DNA from: Stieleria bergensis
GTDB taxonomy: Bacteria > Planctomycetota > Planctomycetia > Pirellulales > Pirellulaceae
Reading direction: 5' to 3'
Length of the DNA stretch: 64,000 bases
Assembly: GCA_007745635.1 (NCBI GenBank)
Contig: CP036272.1
Span: 1,127,700-1,191,699 of the forward strand
Positions within the stretch are counted from its first letter, which is position 1. Every line of letters begins with the position of its first letter. The translations under genes were made by a program, and so were the position numbers. Positions 8,724-17,800 of this stretch are shown here, one piece after another. The notes under the pieces were generated by a model. The model saw nothing but the letters and a program-made list of their open reading frames with translations, was not told the origin of the DNA and did not search any database.

Positions 8724-9845
8724 ATGCGAGTTCTTGCGATTGAGCCCTACTACGGCGGCAGTCATCAAGCCTTTCTAGAACAGCTGGTGGCCCACAGTTG
8801 CCATCAATGGCAGTGTGTCACCTTGCCTGCCCGTCACTGGAAATGGCGGATGCGTAGTGCACCGGCTGAGTTACTGAGTCGACTGGCGGAATCGCTCGAT
8901 GGCCAACCGCTGCCCGATGTGGTTTGGGTCAGTGACATGTTGGATCTGCCGACCTGGCTAGGGCTGGCGATCAAGGATTCACGCATTGACAACGGTTTGT
9001 TGAACCGGCCACTGGTGATGTACTTTCATGAAAACCAGTGGGCCTATCCGCCGGCCCCGGATTCACGAGTCGATCATCACTTTGCCTTCACGAACTTGCT
9101 TTCGGCGCAAGCCGCTGATCACTGCTGGTTCAATTCACGATACAACCGCGACAGTTTGCTCGAACGTGCCCAGGCCTTTGTCAAACGCATGCCCGACTCT
9201 CGGCACAGCATTGACTTGCAGGCAGTGGAGCAAAAAAGCGTGATCATGCCCCCAGGCTTTACCATGCCGAGTCTGACATTGTCGGACACCCCCATGCACC
9301 AGACTGCCGCATCCAGTGACCAGCCGATCACGATCGGTTGGGTGGCCCGCTGGGAACACGATAAACGGCCCGATCGGTTTCAACAGTTGCTGGGGTTGCT
9401 GACAACGGCTGAGATCGATTTTCAGTTGATTTTAATGGGCCAACGCGGCAAGACTGCTGAATGGGTTGATCCGATTGAGCAACAGTATCGAGCACAAATC
9501 CTGTTCAACGGATACGCCTCTTCGGAAGCGGACTATTGGCGCTGGCTTCATCAAATGGATGTCGTCGTCAGTACGGCTGATCATGAGTTCTACGGGATTG
9601 CGATCCGGCAAGCGATTTGGGCAGGCGCCGTTCCAGTCACGCCGAATGCGTTAAGCTATCCGGAGTTCGTGCCTGACACGTTGTGTTATGGATCGTTGTC
9701 AGAGGCTGCTGAGATCATCAATCGCTTGCAATCAACAAACGAACGCCAGAGTTTCGCGCAGCAAGCTTTGGCCGCAATCGAAAACGAAACCATTGAATCC
9801 GTGACGCATCGCATGGATCGCGAATTGGAACGCATTGCCAAATAA
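8724..9845 (+). CDS. GTDC1/QTMAN-like glycosyltransferase (DUF3524 N-terminus)
   Basis: 373 residues. The N-terminus (LAIEPYYGGSHQAFLEQL, then LPARHWKWRMR) is the DUF3524 signature. This family includes the animal tRNA-queuosine alpha-mannosyltransferase GTDC1/QTMAN. YFHENQWAYP, the NLLSAQAADHCWFNSRYN region and a C-terminal GT4-like donor domain (IGWVARWEHDKRPD, then EFYGIAIRQAIWAGAVPV) follow. The fold implies transfer of a sugar from a nucleotide-sugar donor. The acceptor could be queuosine in tRNA or a surface glycan. The dehydrogenase upstream favours a glycan, the N-terminal domain favours tRNA. The gene ends in a 13 bp tandem duplication that contains the stop codon. Confidence 0.8.
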   Translation: MRVLAIEPYYGGSHQAFLEQLVAHSCHQWQCVTLPARHWKWRMRSAPAELLSRLAESLDGQPLPDVVWVSDMLDLPTWLGLAIKDSRIDNGLLNRPLVMYFHENQWAYPPAPDSRVDHHFAFTNLLSAQAADHCWFNSRYNRDSLLERAQAFVKRMPDSRHSIDLQAVEQKSVIMPPGFTMPSLTLSDTPMHQTAASSDQPITIGWVARWEHDKRPDRFQQLLGLLTTAEIDFQLILMGQRGKTAEWVDPIEQQYRAQILFNGYASSEADYWRWLHQMDVVVSTADHEFYGIAIRQAIWAGAVPVTPNALSYPEFVPDTLCYGSLSEAAEIINRLQSTNERQSFAQQALAAIENETIESVTHRMDRELERIAK

Positions 9846-9863
9846 GGGGCCCAAATAAGGGGC
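9838..9863. repeat. 13 bp tandem duplication carrying the stop codon
   Basis: CCAAATAAGGGGC occurs at 9838-9850 and 9851-9863. The first copy holds the TAA stop of the glycosyltransferase. Confidence 0.85.
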
Positions 9864-9929
9864 CGGAGCACGCGTCCATCATCCGTTTTGGCGATAGCCA
9901 CGCTTTTGGGTGACGAGCGTTATTGACGA

Positions 9930-9964
9930 CCGTGGTGCGTGCAAGCTGGGCACCCTACGGTTTT
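9930..9964 (+). terminator. Hairpin plus T-rich tract, REP-like
   Basis: CCGTGGTGC pairs with GCACC-(CT)-ACGG across an 11 nt loop and is followed by TTTTGGTTTC on the plus strand. It lies in the convergent gap between the glycosyltransferase and GDPD genes and is a plausible Rho-independent terminator for the former. The GGTGCG...GCACCCTACG core also recalls the dispersed REP-type repeats seen in many bacterial genomes. Confidence 0.5.
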
Positions 9965-9994
9965 GGTTTCATGGACGCGTTTCGGGGCGTCTTG

Positions 9995-10933
9995 CTATGG
10001 ATTGACTTTGTCTGGCTGGTCCGCGAACACACCGTCGATCTTTGCGGTTGCTAAGGCTTGAATCAGGGCGTGCAGGGAAGGGCAGTGCTTGGGCAAGGCA
10101 TCCTCGCGCACGGTCCACGGATGCACGGCCAAACGTTGGTCGTGCGCGTGTTCGACGAGCTCTGTCAGGGTCACTTTCCCCTGCGAATCCCAGCGGACAA
10201 TGTCGTTCAGATTCGGTCCAATGCCGTCGGCGGTGTCGCGTAGATCAGCCAAACCGGCGGGGGATTTTAAACGGTTGTAATCCGTTCCTGAAACTTCATC
10301 GTGGCCGCTGCCGATCAGCTGAATCAACAAACCTTGATACTTCAGCTCGTCACGAATCCGGCGGACTTCGAATTCGTCAAAGCATTGCAGGTAGCAAAGG
10401 TCTTGTTTGCGTTGATAGCCAAACTGAGACAGTGTTTTCAGCACGATGGCGGAAAGATCACAGCCTTGTTGACGATGCCATGCAGGTGCTTTGATCTCGG
10501 GATAGATCCCCGCGGTGCGGCCACTGGATTGATTCAGCGACTGAATGAAATCAATTTCTTCGGCCAAGGTTGGAATCTGAAAGTTGGCGAGCGTTCCCGC
10601 GTAGCGTTTGGGGAAGACCGCTTTGCCGCTGGAGAGATTTCTCCGTTCGTGCAGACTCAGTTGCTTGATTTCAGCCAACGTGAAGTCGATCGCGTAAAAA
10701 CGTCCATCGGATCGTTTGCGGTCGGGGAATCGCTGAGCCACATCGCTGACGGTGTCCAGATGCACATCATGCATGACGATGGGCTGATGATCCTTGGTGG
10801 CAACGACGTCCTGTTCCAGGAAGTCGGCGCCCATCGCGTGAGCCATCCCTTTGGCAACCAGGGTGTGTTCAGGAACGTAACCACTGGCGCCGCGATGGGC
10901 GATCACAACCGGGATGAGAGCATCAAGGGGCAT
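9995..10933 (-). CDS. Glycerophosphodiester phosphodiesterase (GlpQ-like)
   Basis: 312 residues. VIAHRGASGYVPEHTL (residues about 10-25) contains the catalytic HR and the metal-binding glutamate. FLEQDVVATKDHQPIVMHD (about 38-56) holds the second catalytic histidine and acidic metal ligands. The length and long insertions are closest to the GlpQ branch, which splits glycerophosphodiesters into glycerol 3-phosphate and an alcohol. Classical GlpQ is periplasmic, but no signal peptide is visible here, so it may be cytoplasmic. An AAAGGA site lies about 9 bases before the ATG. The gene is last in a run with the PIG-L deacetylase (65 bp upstream) and the receiver-like gene. Confidence 0.9.
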   Translation of the reverse strand: MPLDALIPVVIAHRGASGYVPEHTLVAKGMAHAMGADFLEQDVVATKDHQPIVMHDVHLDTVSDVAQRFPDRKRSDGRFYAIDFTLAEIKQLSLHERRNLSSGKAVFPKRYAGTLANFQIPTLAEEIDFIQSLNQSSGRTAGIYPEIKAPAWHRQQGCDLSAIVLKTLSQFGYQRKQDLCYLQCFDEFEVRRIRDELKYQGLLIQLIGSGHDEVSGTDYNRLKSPAGLADLRDTADGIGPNLNDIVRWDSQGKVTLTELVEHAHDQRLAVHPWTVREDALPKHCPSLHALIQALATAKIDGVFADQPDKVNP

Positions 10934-10998
10934 CGATCGATTCCTTTAAACTGAAACCAGCCAGCCCTGCGTGATCTGAGACCGAAACGCTCGGTTCA

Positions 10999-11772
10999 TC
11001 AGGGAGCTTTGCCCTCGACGATCAGGTCAGCCAGTGCGGTACGCAGTGGATCATCGTCGGGGCCACAAAAGCCCCAGTGCAGGTGCTTGCGCCAGCCTTC
11101 AGCATATTCGAATTGACCGCTCATGGCGCCGGTGTCTGCGTTAATATCTTTCATGGTTTGGATGTAGCTATCCATCCCTTGCGTCTGATCGAGCCATTCC
11201 TTCTGGCTCGCGTGACAGCTCAGCAATTCGATCTTGCGATCGACCAAGTCGCTTTGGTCGACGTAAAAATGCGGGTGCACCACTTCGCCCAAGGGCGTGC
11301 GGTTGCCAACGGGCTGAGCATGATAAACCGTCACCGGGTCAAAGTATGACTCCGCAGGCGGATTGGATTCGAGGTTGGGCATGCCATGCGAGAACGCTGC
11401 GCTGACTGCGAGCCGGCAGGCAATCTCGTGATCCTCCATGTAGTCCGATGGAGAGTGCGTCAGGACGATGGATGGCTTGGCTTGCCGCACAATGGAGGTG
11501 ACCTTTTGCAGGTTCTCAAAACTGTAGCTTGCTTCCATGTCCCGGTAGATGGGATTGTAGAACGTTGCACCCATCAAGCGGCACGACTCTTGAGCTTCTT
11601 TCAAGCGAGTCGCCGCGCATTCTTCGGGGGAAAGAACCGTGCTGCCCTTGGAACCATCGCACAGGTTCACATAGTGCAAATCCCAGCCTCGTTTGGCCAG
11701 TTGTAACATGGTTCCAACCATCAGGTATTCGATGTCATCAGGGTGAGCAGCGATGGCAAGTACCGAAGGCAT
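10999..11772 (-). CDS. PIG-L family deacetylase (LmbE-like)
   Basis: 257 residues. LAIAAHPDDIEY at residues 5-16 is the zinc-binding AHPDD motif. The TRLKEAQESCRLMGATF segment and the THSPSDYMEDHEIACRLA segment (with the third zinc histidine) follow. The family removes N-acetyl groups from N-acetylglucosaminyl compounds such as GlcNAc-phosphatidylinositol, GlcNAc-malate (bacillithiol pathway) or GlcNAc-inositol (mycothiol). The substrate cannot be told here, and no thiol-biosynthesis partners are in the window. It is cytoplasmic, with no signal peptide. It shares orientation with and lies 62 bp downstream of the receiver-like gene. Confidence 0.88.
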   Translation of the reverse strand: MPSVLAIAAHPDDIEYLMVGTMLQLAKRGWDLHYVNLCDGSKGSTVLSPEECAATRLKEAQESCRLMGATFYNPIYRDMEASYSFENLQKVTSIVRQAKPSIVLTHSPSDYMEDHEIACRLAVSAAFSHGMPNLESNPPAESYFDPVTVYHAQPVGNRTPLGEVVHPHFYVDQSDLVDRKIELLSCHASQKEWLDQTQGMDSYIQTMKDINADTGAMSGQFEYAEGWRKHLHWGFCGPDDDPLRTALADLIVEGKAP

Positions 11773-11834
11773 AGTTGTTGGTTCCTGTCAGTGGTGAGGT
11801 CGTTAGAAAGACGTCGCTAAGCGAAAGCGTGTGT

Positions 11835-12182
11835 TTAGAACAGAGTCGGCAGTTGTTGGTCAAATTGTCCTTTGGTCAGCACGTGTTCGATTCCGGCGGC
11901 GCGAGCTTGGCGAAGTTGCTCGGTCTTGACGTGTGCCCCGTAAGCAATGATGGTTGCCTGAGGACAATTCTGCTGGCAATGTTCGGGAAGTTCATCGACA
12001 AGATGGCTAAACATGGAAAGGTCAACAATCACCCAACTGGCGTCACTGGCATCGGGTAATGCCCCGGTCAGTTGGAACGTTAGCCCACTGCGTTTGGCCG
12101 CCGATTCCACGCGTGAAGCGAACATCAAATCACCCGACAGGAAGACAACTTTACCGGGCGACTCAGAGGGCGTGTTGGACAT
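11835..12182 (-). CDS. Stand-alone receiver-like (CheY-fold) small protein
   Basis: 115 residues with a CheY-like beta/alpha pattern. KVVFLSGDLMFASRVESAA is the first strand and helix. WVIVDLSMF carries an aspartate at the phospho-acceptor position. TIIAYGAHV lacks the usual Thr/Ser switch residue. HVLTKGQF keeps the conserved lysine. The acidic pair at the first strand is reduced to one aspartate (SGD). It may be a weakly phosphorylated or phosphorylation-independent signalling domain. No output domain and no histidine kinase are adjacent. It heads a likely PIG-L/GDPD operon. The reading frame and start are good, but the family call is moderate. Confidence 0.6.
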   Translation of the reverse strand: MSNTPSESPGKVVFLSGDLMFASRVESAAKRSGLTFQLTGALPDASDASWVIVDLSMFSHLVDELPEHCQQNCPQATIIAYGAHVKTEQLRQARAAGIEHVLTKGQFDQQLPTLF

Positions 12183-12517
12183 GTTTGCAGTGAAAAAGTG
12201 GAGGCACTGGTGGGCAGTGAATTGGACACTCAGTGGACAGTTCCATTGACATGGGGCCGCCAGTCGGCACGGCGCGCATCCGACAACTCGGTCGCGAGGG
12301 TCGGGTATCCTGCATGTGAACGATCCACATCAAGGCACGGCATCGTTGTGTCCGCCACAGGGTGGTTGTTGCAGGTCGCTGCCCCGTGGATCATTTTGGG
12401 CACCATTGCGATGCAGATAAGATGCCCGATGACGACGAGCTTGCCAAGCGAAAAAATGTCGCCACGACAAGCTGTTTGCCTTGTTAAGAAAATCGCTGAC
12501 CGCGTGGATCGACAGCG

Positions 12518-12585
12518 CACGTGGTTTCGGAAGGCAAGTGGTTTCAGAAAGCAAGTGGTTTCAGAAAGCAAGTGGTTTCAGAAAG
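12518..12585. repeat. 17 bp tandem array, 4 units
   Basis: Units at 12518, 12535, 12552 and 12569. The last three are identical (CAAGTGGTTTCAGAAAG); the first differs at three positions. A fifth copy starts (CACGT) and then diverges. The 17 bp period is not codon-compatible. Confidence 0.95.
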
Positions 12586-12650
12586 CACGTTGAACGATTT
12601 GTCACGCAGGTGTGATGGCGGCTAGCAGACGCACGACCTCTCGGGCTTCA

Positions 12651-12681
12651 CCCGTCACGGCGCGCTGGTTGCCGCGACGGG
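12651..12681 (-). terminator. Strong hairpin downstream of the epimerase gene
   Basis: CCCGTC-a-CGGC pairs with GCCG-c-GACGGG over a 9 nt loop, 28 bp past the stop of the epimerase gene. There is no U-tract, so it may act as a 3' stability element, not an intrinsic terminator. Confidence 0.4.
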
Positions 12682-12708
12682 ATTGACCGTGCTGGGCCAC
12701 CGCCAACT

Positions 12709-13554
12709 CTAAGCGCGTTTGGCGACTTCAGATTTCATGAATTCCAGGCCGTCGGTGGCCAGTTTCAATTCATCGTCAAACATGCGTCGCCAGATCTTTG
12801 TCGCTGCGGCGATCTCTGGCAAGGCAAGGCCGAAGGCTTCGATCACCAGCCAGCCGTCGTAACCACAGGATTTGATGGCGTCAAAGTTTTCGGCCCAGTT
12901 CACACCACCTTTGCCCGGCGTGCTGCGATCGTTTTCGCTGATGTGAATGTGAAACAGCTTGTCGCCTCCTGCGTGAACAGCCTCGGTAACACTTTTTTCT
13001 TCGATGTTCGAATGAAAGGTGTCATACATCATGCCACAGGCGGGATGATTGACTTCGCGCACAAACCGCGTCGAATCAGCGTGGCAATTCAAAAGATAGG
13101 TTTCGAAGCGATTGAGTGCTTCGACGCCCAGCTTAACGCCGACTTCGCCAGCGTGCTCGGCGACTTCTTGCATGCTTTCCACGCCCCACTTCCATTCGTC
13201 GTCGGTTGGACCAGCACCACTGAAGGCTCCAATGGCCGAGTGATAGGGGCCAACCAATGTTTCCACGCCCGCGGCGGCACAGAGATCCAGCGTGCGCTTG
13301 GTCGCTTGGATGCCTTTTTGGCGAACATCGGCATCGGGCGAGATTGGGTTGTCTTCTTCGGTGCGGATCGTCACGGCAGTTCGCTGCAGACCAACCGAAT
13401 CGAGAAACGAGCCTAGTGCGGCATAGTCCAGGTCCAGGTTGAACATGGGAAGTTCAACGCCGTCAAAGCCAATCGCTTTGAGCTTTTCGATCACTGGATA
13501 GAGTTCTTGGGTGACTTCGCCGCTCCAAAGCAGCAGGTTCATGCCGTACTTCAT
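12709..13554 (-). CDS. Sugar phosphate isomerase/epimerase (D-tagatose 3-epimerase-like TIM barrel)
   Basis: 281 residues, a single TIM-barrel domain starting with KYGMNLLLWSGEVT. The four metal or catalytic residues of the ketose 3-epimerase group can be placed: Glu in LGVEALNRFE, Asp in MMYDTFHSN, His in FHIHISEND and Glu in LVIEAFG. The Glu-Asp-His-Glu pattern fits enzymes that epimerise free ketoses at C3 with Mn/Mg/Co. Sequence alone cannot separate D-tagatose, D-allulose or L-ribulose as substrate. It is cytoplasmic. It sits 13 bp after the next gene upstream on the minus strand, so it is probably co-transcribed with the two small conserved genes at 13.6-14.9 kb. Confidence 0.85.
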   Translation of the reverse strand: MKYGMNLLLWSGEVTQELYPVIEKLKAIGFDGVELPMFNLDLDYAALGSFLDSVGLQRTAVTIRTEEDNPISPDADVRQKGIQATKRTLDLCAAAGVETLVGPYHSAIGAFSGAGPTDDEWKWGVESMQEVAEHAGEVGVKLGVEALNRFETYLLNCHADSTRFVREVNHPACGMMYDTFHSNIEEKSVTEAVHAGGDKLFHIHISENDRSTPGKGGVNWAENFDAIKSCGYDGWLVIEAFGLALPEIAAATKIWRRMFDDELKLATDGLEFMKSEVAKRA

Positions 13555-13567
13555 CGTTTGCTGGGTC

Positions 13568-14251
13568 CTAGTCCTGGGAAGGGAGGGGATAATGTAGAGA
13601 TCCGTCGGGCTTCGTTAGGAACTCATTGAACCTGGATTCTACCAACTCTCGGGCCGCTGCCAGCCAGGGCAACAAAGATTCCGGCAACTCCCGGAGCCCA
13701 ACTCGCCGCATGACCTGATTCAACCGCACCAGCAGTGAAGATCGGTCCGAATAATCGTACAGAAACCGTGATTCGCCAAACCGTTGCCAAGTCGCTGCCA
13801 GTGGTGCGGTTGATCGTCCCATGATTTGGCTCGCCTGGTCTTGGATCACATCGGCTGGCAGCGAGGCAAAAATCTGGTAATAGCGCGCGGCCAGCTCGGG
13901 GCGCTGTTCGATCCACACGGCATCCAAGAAGATTTCAATCAGGATGTGGCCCAAGAACATGGGCCGGAACCCTCGGTCGCCCGGCAGTCGCTCACGTAAT
14001 TGAACCGCTAACTGCAGATTGACTTCGACGAACGCAGCGGTTGTATGGAACCAATGGTCGTCATCGATGTGGCGGAGGATGCCGGTGGCGATTTGCTGCT
14101 GCAGTGCATCGCTCGCCTGTTGTGCTTGCAGCGCCATCTTGCGCCGGACTCGCAGTTGGCGATCTGTCGCTCGCAGCAGGTCAGGCAGTGCCGTTCCAGC
14201 AACCACATGCGGCTGGTCGAGGATCGGTAAGGCATGGGTCAGAAAATTCAT
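13568..14251 (-). CDS. Conserved protein resembling ACP phosphodiesterase (AcpH/DUF479-like)
   Basis: 227 residues from the ATG at 14251; earlier in-frame starts exist at 14275 (ATG) and 14281 (TTG). This start was chosen because MNFLTHALP matches the conserved N-terminus of AcpH-like proteins (MNFLAH). Other shared features are GTALPDLLR, IATGILRHIDDDHWFHTT (His/Asp-rich, possible metal site) and FLGHILIEIFLDAVWIE. AcpH removes phosphopantetheine from acyl carrier protein, but this protein is divergent and longer, so the activity is doubtful. It is all-helical and soluble. It is flanked on the same strand by a 187-residue protein and the epimerase. Confidence 0.6.
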   Translation of the reverse strand: MNFLTHALPILDQPHVVAGTALPDLLRATDRQLRVRRKMALQAQQASDALQQQIATGILRHIDDDHWFHTTAAFVEVNLQLAVQLRERLPGDRGFRPMFLGHILIEIFLDAVWIEQRPELAARYYQIFASLPADVIQDQASQIMGRSTAPLAATWQRFGESRFLYDYSDRSSLLVRLNQVMRRVGLRELPESLLPWLAAARELVESRFNEFLTKPDGSLHYPLPSQD

Positions 14252-14295
14252 CAGGCTGGCTGTCTTGAATTGCATCACCAACCGGAGGGGTTGGA

Positions 14296-14859
14296 TTAGG
14301 TAAGATAGCGTTCGATCGCCGGTTCTGGATACCCATCATAAAAGCGACGGATCCAATGACGCCCTGACCATTGCTGAAGGTGTTGCTGCCAGCCCATCCG
14401 TTGCATGAAGCGATCGCTAATCCCACCATTGGTCACATGGGCCACGATCGCCACCGCGCCTCGAGCTCGGGCGATTTCATCCAGAACATGCACGGCGCCA
14501 GCAAAGGATTGATAGCCTGCTTTGTGGCCGCTGCGAACATAATCCAAGGTCAAGAATCCTGGCATGCCAAGCGGTTGGTGATAGTCCAGCCAGCAGAGAT
14601 CATCGTCCATTCTTCCATAGGTCATCTGCCACAGCACTTGGGCGACGGAGACCGTTGACGGCATCCAGCGACGACGGATCTGTTGAAGCTTGCCACCCTT
14701 CATGATGATGCGGCCGCAGCGCCAACGTTTCAGCAACTGGGTGTTTTCACGAGGGTCGGTCAAACAAGATTGAAACATCACAAGCACCGCAAGCAAACAG
14801 GAATCACAGAGCATCGACAGTTTGCCCCACGCACCGATTGGGCACTGCCTGCTCTTCAA
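14296..14859 (-). CDS. Conserved protein, possible GNAT-like C-terminal half
   Basis: 187 residues; the true start may be later (ATGs also occur at 14778 and 14703). The C-terminal half (FLTLDYVRSGHKAGYQSFAG, ARGAVAIVAHVTNGGISDRF, then MQRMGWQQH) has the strand-helix-strand look of a GNAT acetyltransferase, with an 'N..sd.f..r.Gw' end. The acetyl-CoA loop is not clear. No signal peptide is convincing. Its stop is 14 bp before the next ORF, suggesting one transcript with the AcpH-like and epimerase genes. Function unknown. Confidence 0.5.
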   Translation of the reverse strand: MKSRQCPIGAWGKLSMLCDSCLLAVLVMFQSCLTDPRENTQLLKRWRCGRIIMKGGKLQQIRRRWMPSTVSVAQVLWQMTYGRMDDDLCWLDYHQPLGMPGFLTLDYVRSGHKAGYQSFAGAVHVLDEIARARGAVAIVAHVTNGGISDRFMQRMGWQQHLQQWSGRHWIRRFYDGYPEPAIERYLT

Positions 14860-14895
14860 TTCCTAGCACGTAGCTTGGGTGGCGTGGCGGGATTC

Positions 14896-17800
14896 TTACC
14901 TGCTGGTGCTCAATCGCCGGCTAAAGGCTCCGTAGTCGACGCCATCGATGTCACCATCGCCATCAAAATCCAGATCATCGGTGTAACCGGGCGCGTTCAG
15001 GTATCCGCCAAGGAAACTGGCTAGGTCACCACCGTCGACCAACCCATCGCCGCCAAGTTCACCAAAGAGTCGAAAGAAGTTGTCGGTGGGCTGATCGCCA
15101 AAGGTGTCATCAGCGACCATCAACGTGCCGCTGATCGTGCTGGATGTTTCGATGCCGACAATCCGCAATTCGTAATTGCCATCTGCCAGCGAATGGCTGG
15201 TGCCACGTGTGTCGACCCCAGGACCGGCGGCAAAGGTCAATTCAGCGATCGTTTTTTCATTCTCGACTCGCAAGTCAACCAGTAACGTTGTGACCACCGT
15301 GTTGGTGGTCACGTTTGTTAGCTCGAAGGCAGCGCCCGGCAAGTCGACTTGGCTGTCAAAGGTGACGCTGACGCGGTCAACAATCGAACGCTGTGTTTCT
15401 TCCACCGGCGCCAAATGGTCTCCACCGGTGACAATGCTTTCCACTGCCGGGGCGACCTGATCCATGCGGAAGAGCTCTTGGCCGGTCCTGCCATTGTCCG
15501 CTGCAAAGTAGAACACGCCGTTGACTTGAACCATGTCGGTGGGCGAGCTGCCTTGGTTCGCGATCGGGTTGAGGTCATCGATCAAGAACGTTCGTTCGGC
15601 GCTCCGGTCGGTCACCCAAAGCTCTTGCTGCCCGATGCCTTGACCTTGAGCGCTAAAGATCAAACGATGTCCATTGTCCGCAAGTGGGACAGGGTTGCTG
15701 CTGGATATTCCCGGCAGTAGGTCGATGACCAACGTGGCATCATTTTCTGTTCCATCGCTGCGCCAGAGTTCACGGCCGTTGGTCAGGTCGCCGGCGCTGA
15801 AGTAAACGTCACCGCCAAACTTGGTAAAGTCACGTGGGTCCGAACCGCCACCGCCCGGCTGGATGTCAGCCAAACGATAGGTGCCATTGAGTGTTCCGTC
15901 GGTTCGGTAAGGTTCGAAGTTAAGGTCCGAAGATGCGGCAGAGAAGTACAGGATGTCATCGATCACGGTCAAATGACGCGGCAATGAAGAGCCCCCGCCA
16001 ACGCGAATGTCGGTTAGCGGATGCTTTGTGCCGTTGAAATCCAAGTACCAGAGTTCGTCACCGTTTGTGCCGTCGGTGCCAGTGAAGAACAGTTTGTTGC
16101 CCATCACTGTCAATTGTGCTGGATTGCCGTCGGACGTTCCCATGCGGAGGTCTGCAGCAAGTTCGACGATCTCCTGCTCTGGGTCATAGGCGAATAACTC
16201 CCGGCCGATGTTCTCAAACTCGGGGGTGGAGCTGTTGGTGTCGGCGCTAAAGTAAATGCGCTGGTTGAAGGCTGCCAGACTGCGCGGTTCGCTGCTGGGA
16301 ATGCCTGGGATCATGTCTGTTAGACGCTGGGCCGATCCTGCAGCATTGATTCGCCAAAGTTCGATCCCCGCCGTGCTGTCGCTGCTGACAAAGTAGGCCC
16401 AGCTATCGTAAACGACAAATCGCGTGCCATCTTCGTCCAGTTCAATGGGCTGTTGAGCGGCCAGGGCCGTCACGGGCGTGGCAAGATTAGTAGGGTCCAG
16501 TAAATAAATCTGTCCATTGACACCCGTGGTGTTACTGTAAAACAACGCCGTGCCGGTGACTGGATCCAAGACATTCAGTTCCGAGATCTGGTCCACAGAG
16601 GAGGGCGAGGCGTCAAAGACTTGCGTCACCGTATCGGTCGTGGTATCCATCTTGAACAGCGTCTCGCCGTTGATGCCGTCATTGGCGGCAAAGAAAATGT
16701 CCGTGCCGACCACATACAGATCGTTGACTTCCGAATCTTCAGTGAACAAGTTAATGTTCTTAAGCTCTCTGGTTCCTGGATTGGAGCTGGAGTCCGTTCC
16801 ATCACTGAGCCATAGTTCGCGGTCTTGGAACTGATTCGTTGTCGTAAAGATCAGTTCCCCGTTAATCTCTCCCAGTAATTCCGGAGCACCGTCCAGAGGC
16901 GCGCCGTATAAATCGACTCCCTGCAATGAGTCGACCATCTGTGTGGTGCCAACGTCGCTCCCATCGCTGAACCACAGTTCCCGGCCGGTGCCTACAACGT
17001 CGTCCGCCGAAAAGAAGAGGTTGTTGCCAACGGCGACCAGGTCGGAGGGGTTTGAAGATCCGACCGGGACGATGTCTTTGACAATCGCGGTGCCTTGCGG
17101 TGAGCCATCGGTGCGATGTAGCTCACGTCCCAGGGGAACACGTTGGGTTGTATTGGCTGAGAGATCGGCAGTCAGCTGAGCGTTGATCAGGAACGCTTCG
17201 CTACCGCCGTCTGGAAAGACATTGGCACCGTTGACACCCATCGTCATCCGCACCGTTGCGGCTGTCACGTTGCTGCCACCAGAATTGGATAACTGCAGGT
17301 TGTCACCGTCTCTAGCGCCGTACCAGTTGTCGATCGCGTCCCCTGTGCTGTCGCCGGGAACCTGCCATGTGCTGACGGGCGTGTTGAAGTCTTCATTCAG
17401 GTATAAAGTGAACGTGACGCCTTCATTCACCTCGCCATTGTCCATCTGGTTGCCGGAAATGAAACCGGAGAAGTCAATGTTGGACAGTCCAGCATCATCG
17501 CTAATGGTCCAGTCCCAGTATTCTTGATCAAGTTCACCGGAGCCAATCGATTGAATGTAGAAGTCGCCCACTTCGATGTTCGTCAACGCGACACCGGCCG
17601 AACCGATCCGCGCGGTCCCTCCGTCGACAAATCCCGGTCCATCATCGGAACAGCACTGGGCAACCGTGGAGACAGTTGAACTGCCGGCGGCATCGGAGAG
17701 CGTGCCTTGAAAGGCATTGTTAACGCTCGTGAAAATGCCAGCAAATCCGCCGCTGCGAGTGGTGTTGTCCCCATTGAGATCTGGCTGGTCAGCGACGACT

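Larger units (their letters stand above)
12183..12708. other. Gene-free spacer (526 bp)
   Basis: No credible gene on either strand. Contains the 17 bp x4 array at 12518-12585 and the hairpin at 12651-12681. Confidence 0.6.

Noticed and set aside
12198-12593. 131-codon plus-strand ORF over the 17 bp array
   Set aside because: The array period breaks codon periodicity; residues are random and the opposite strand is equally open.
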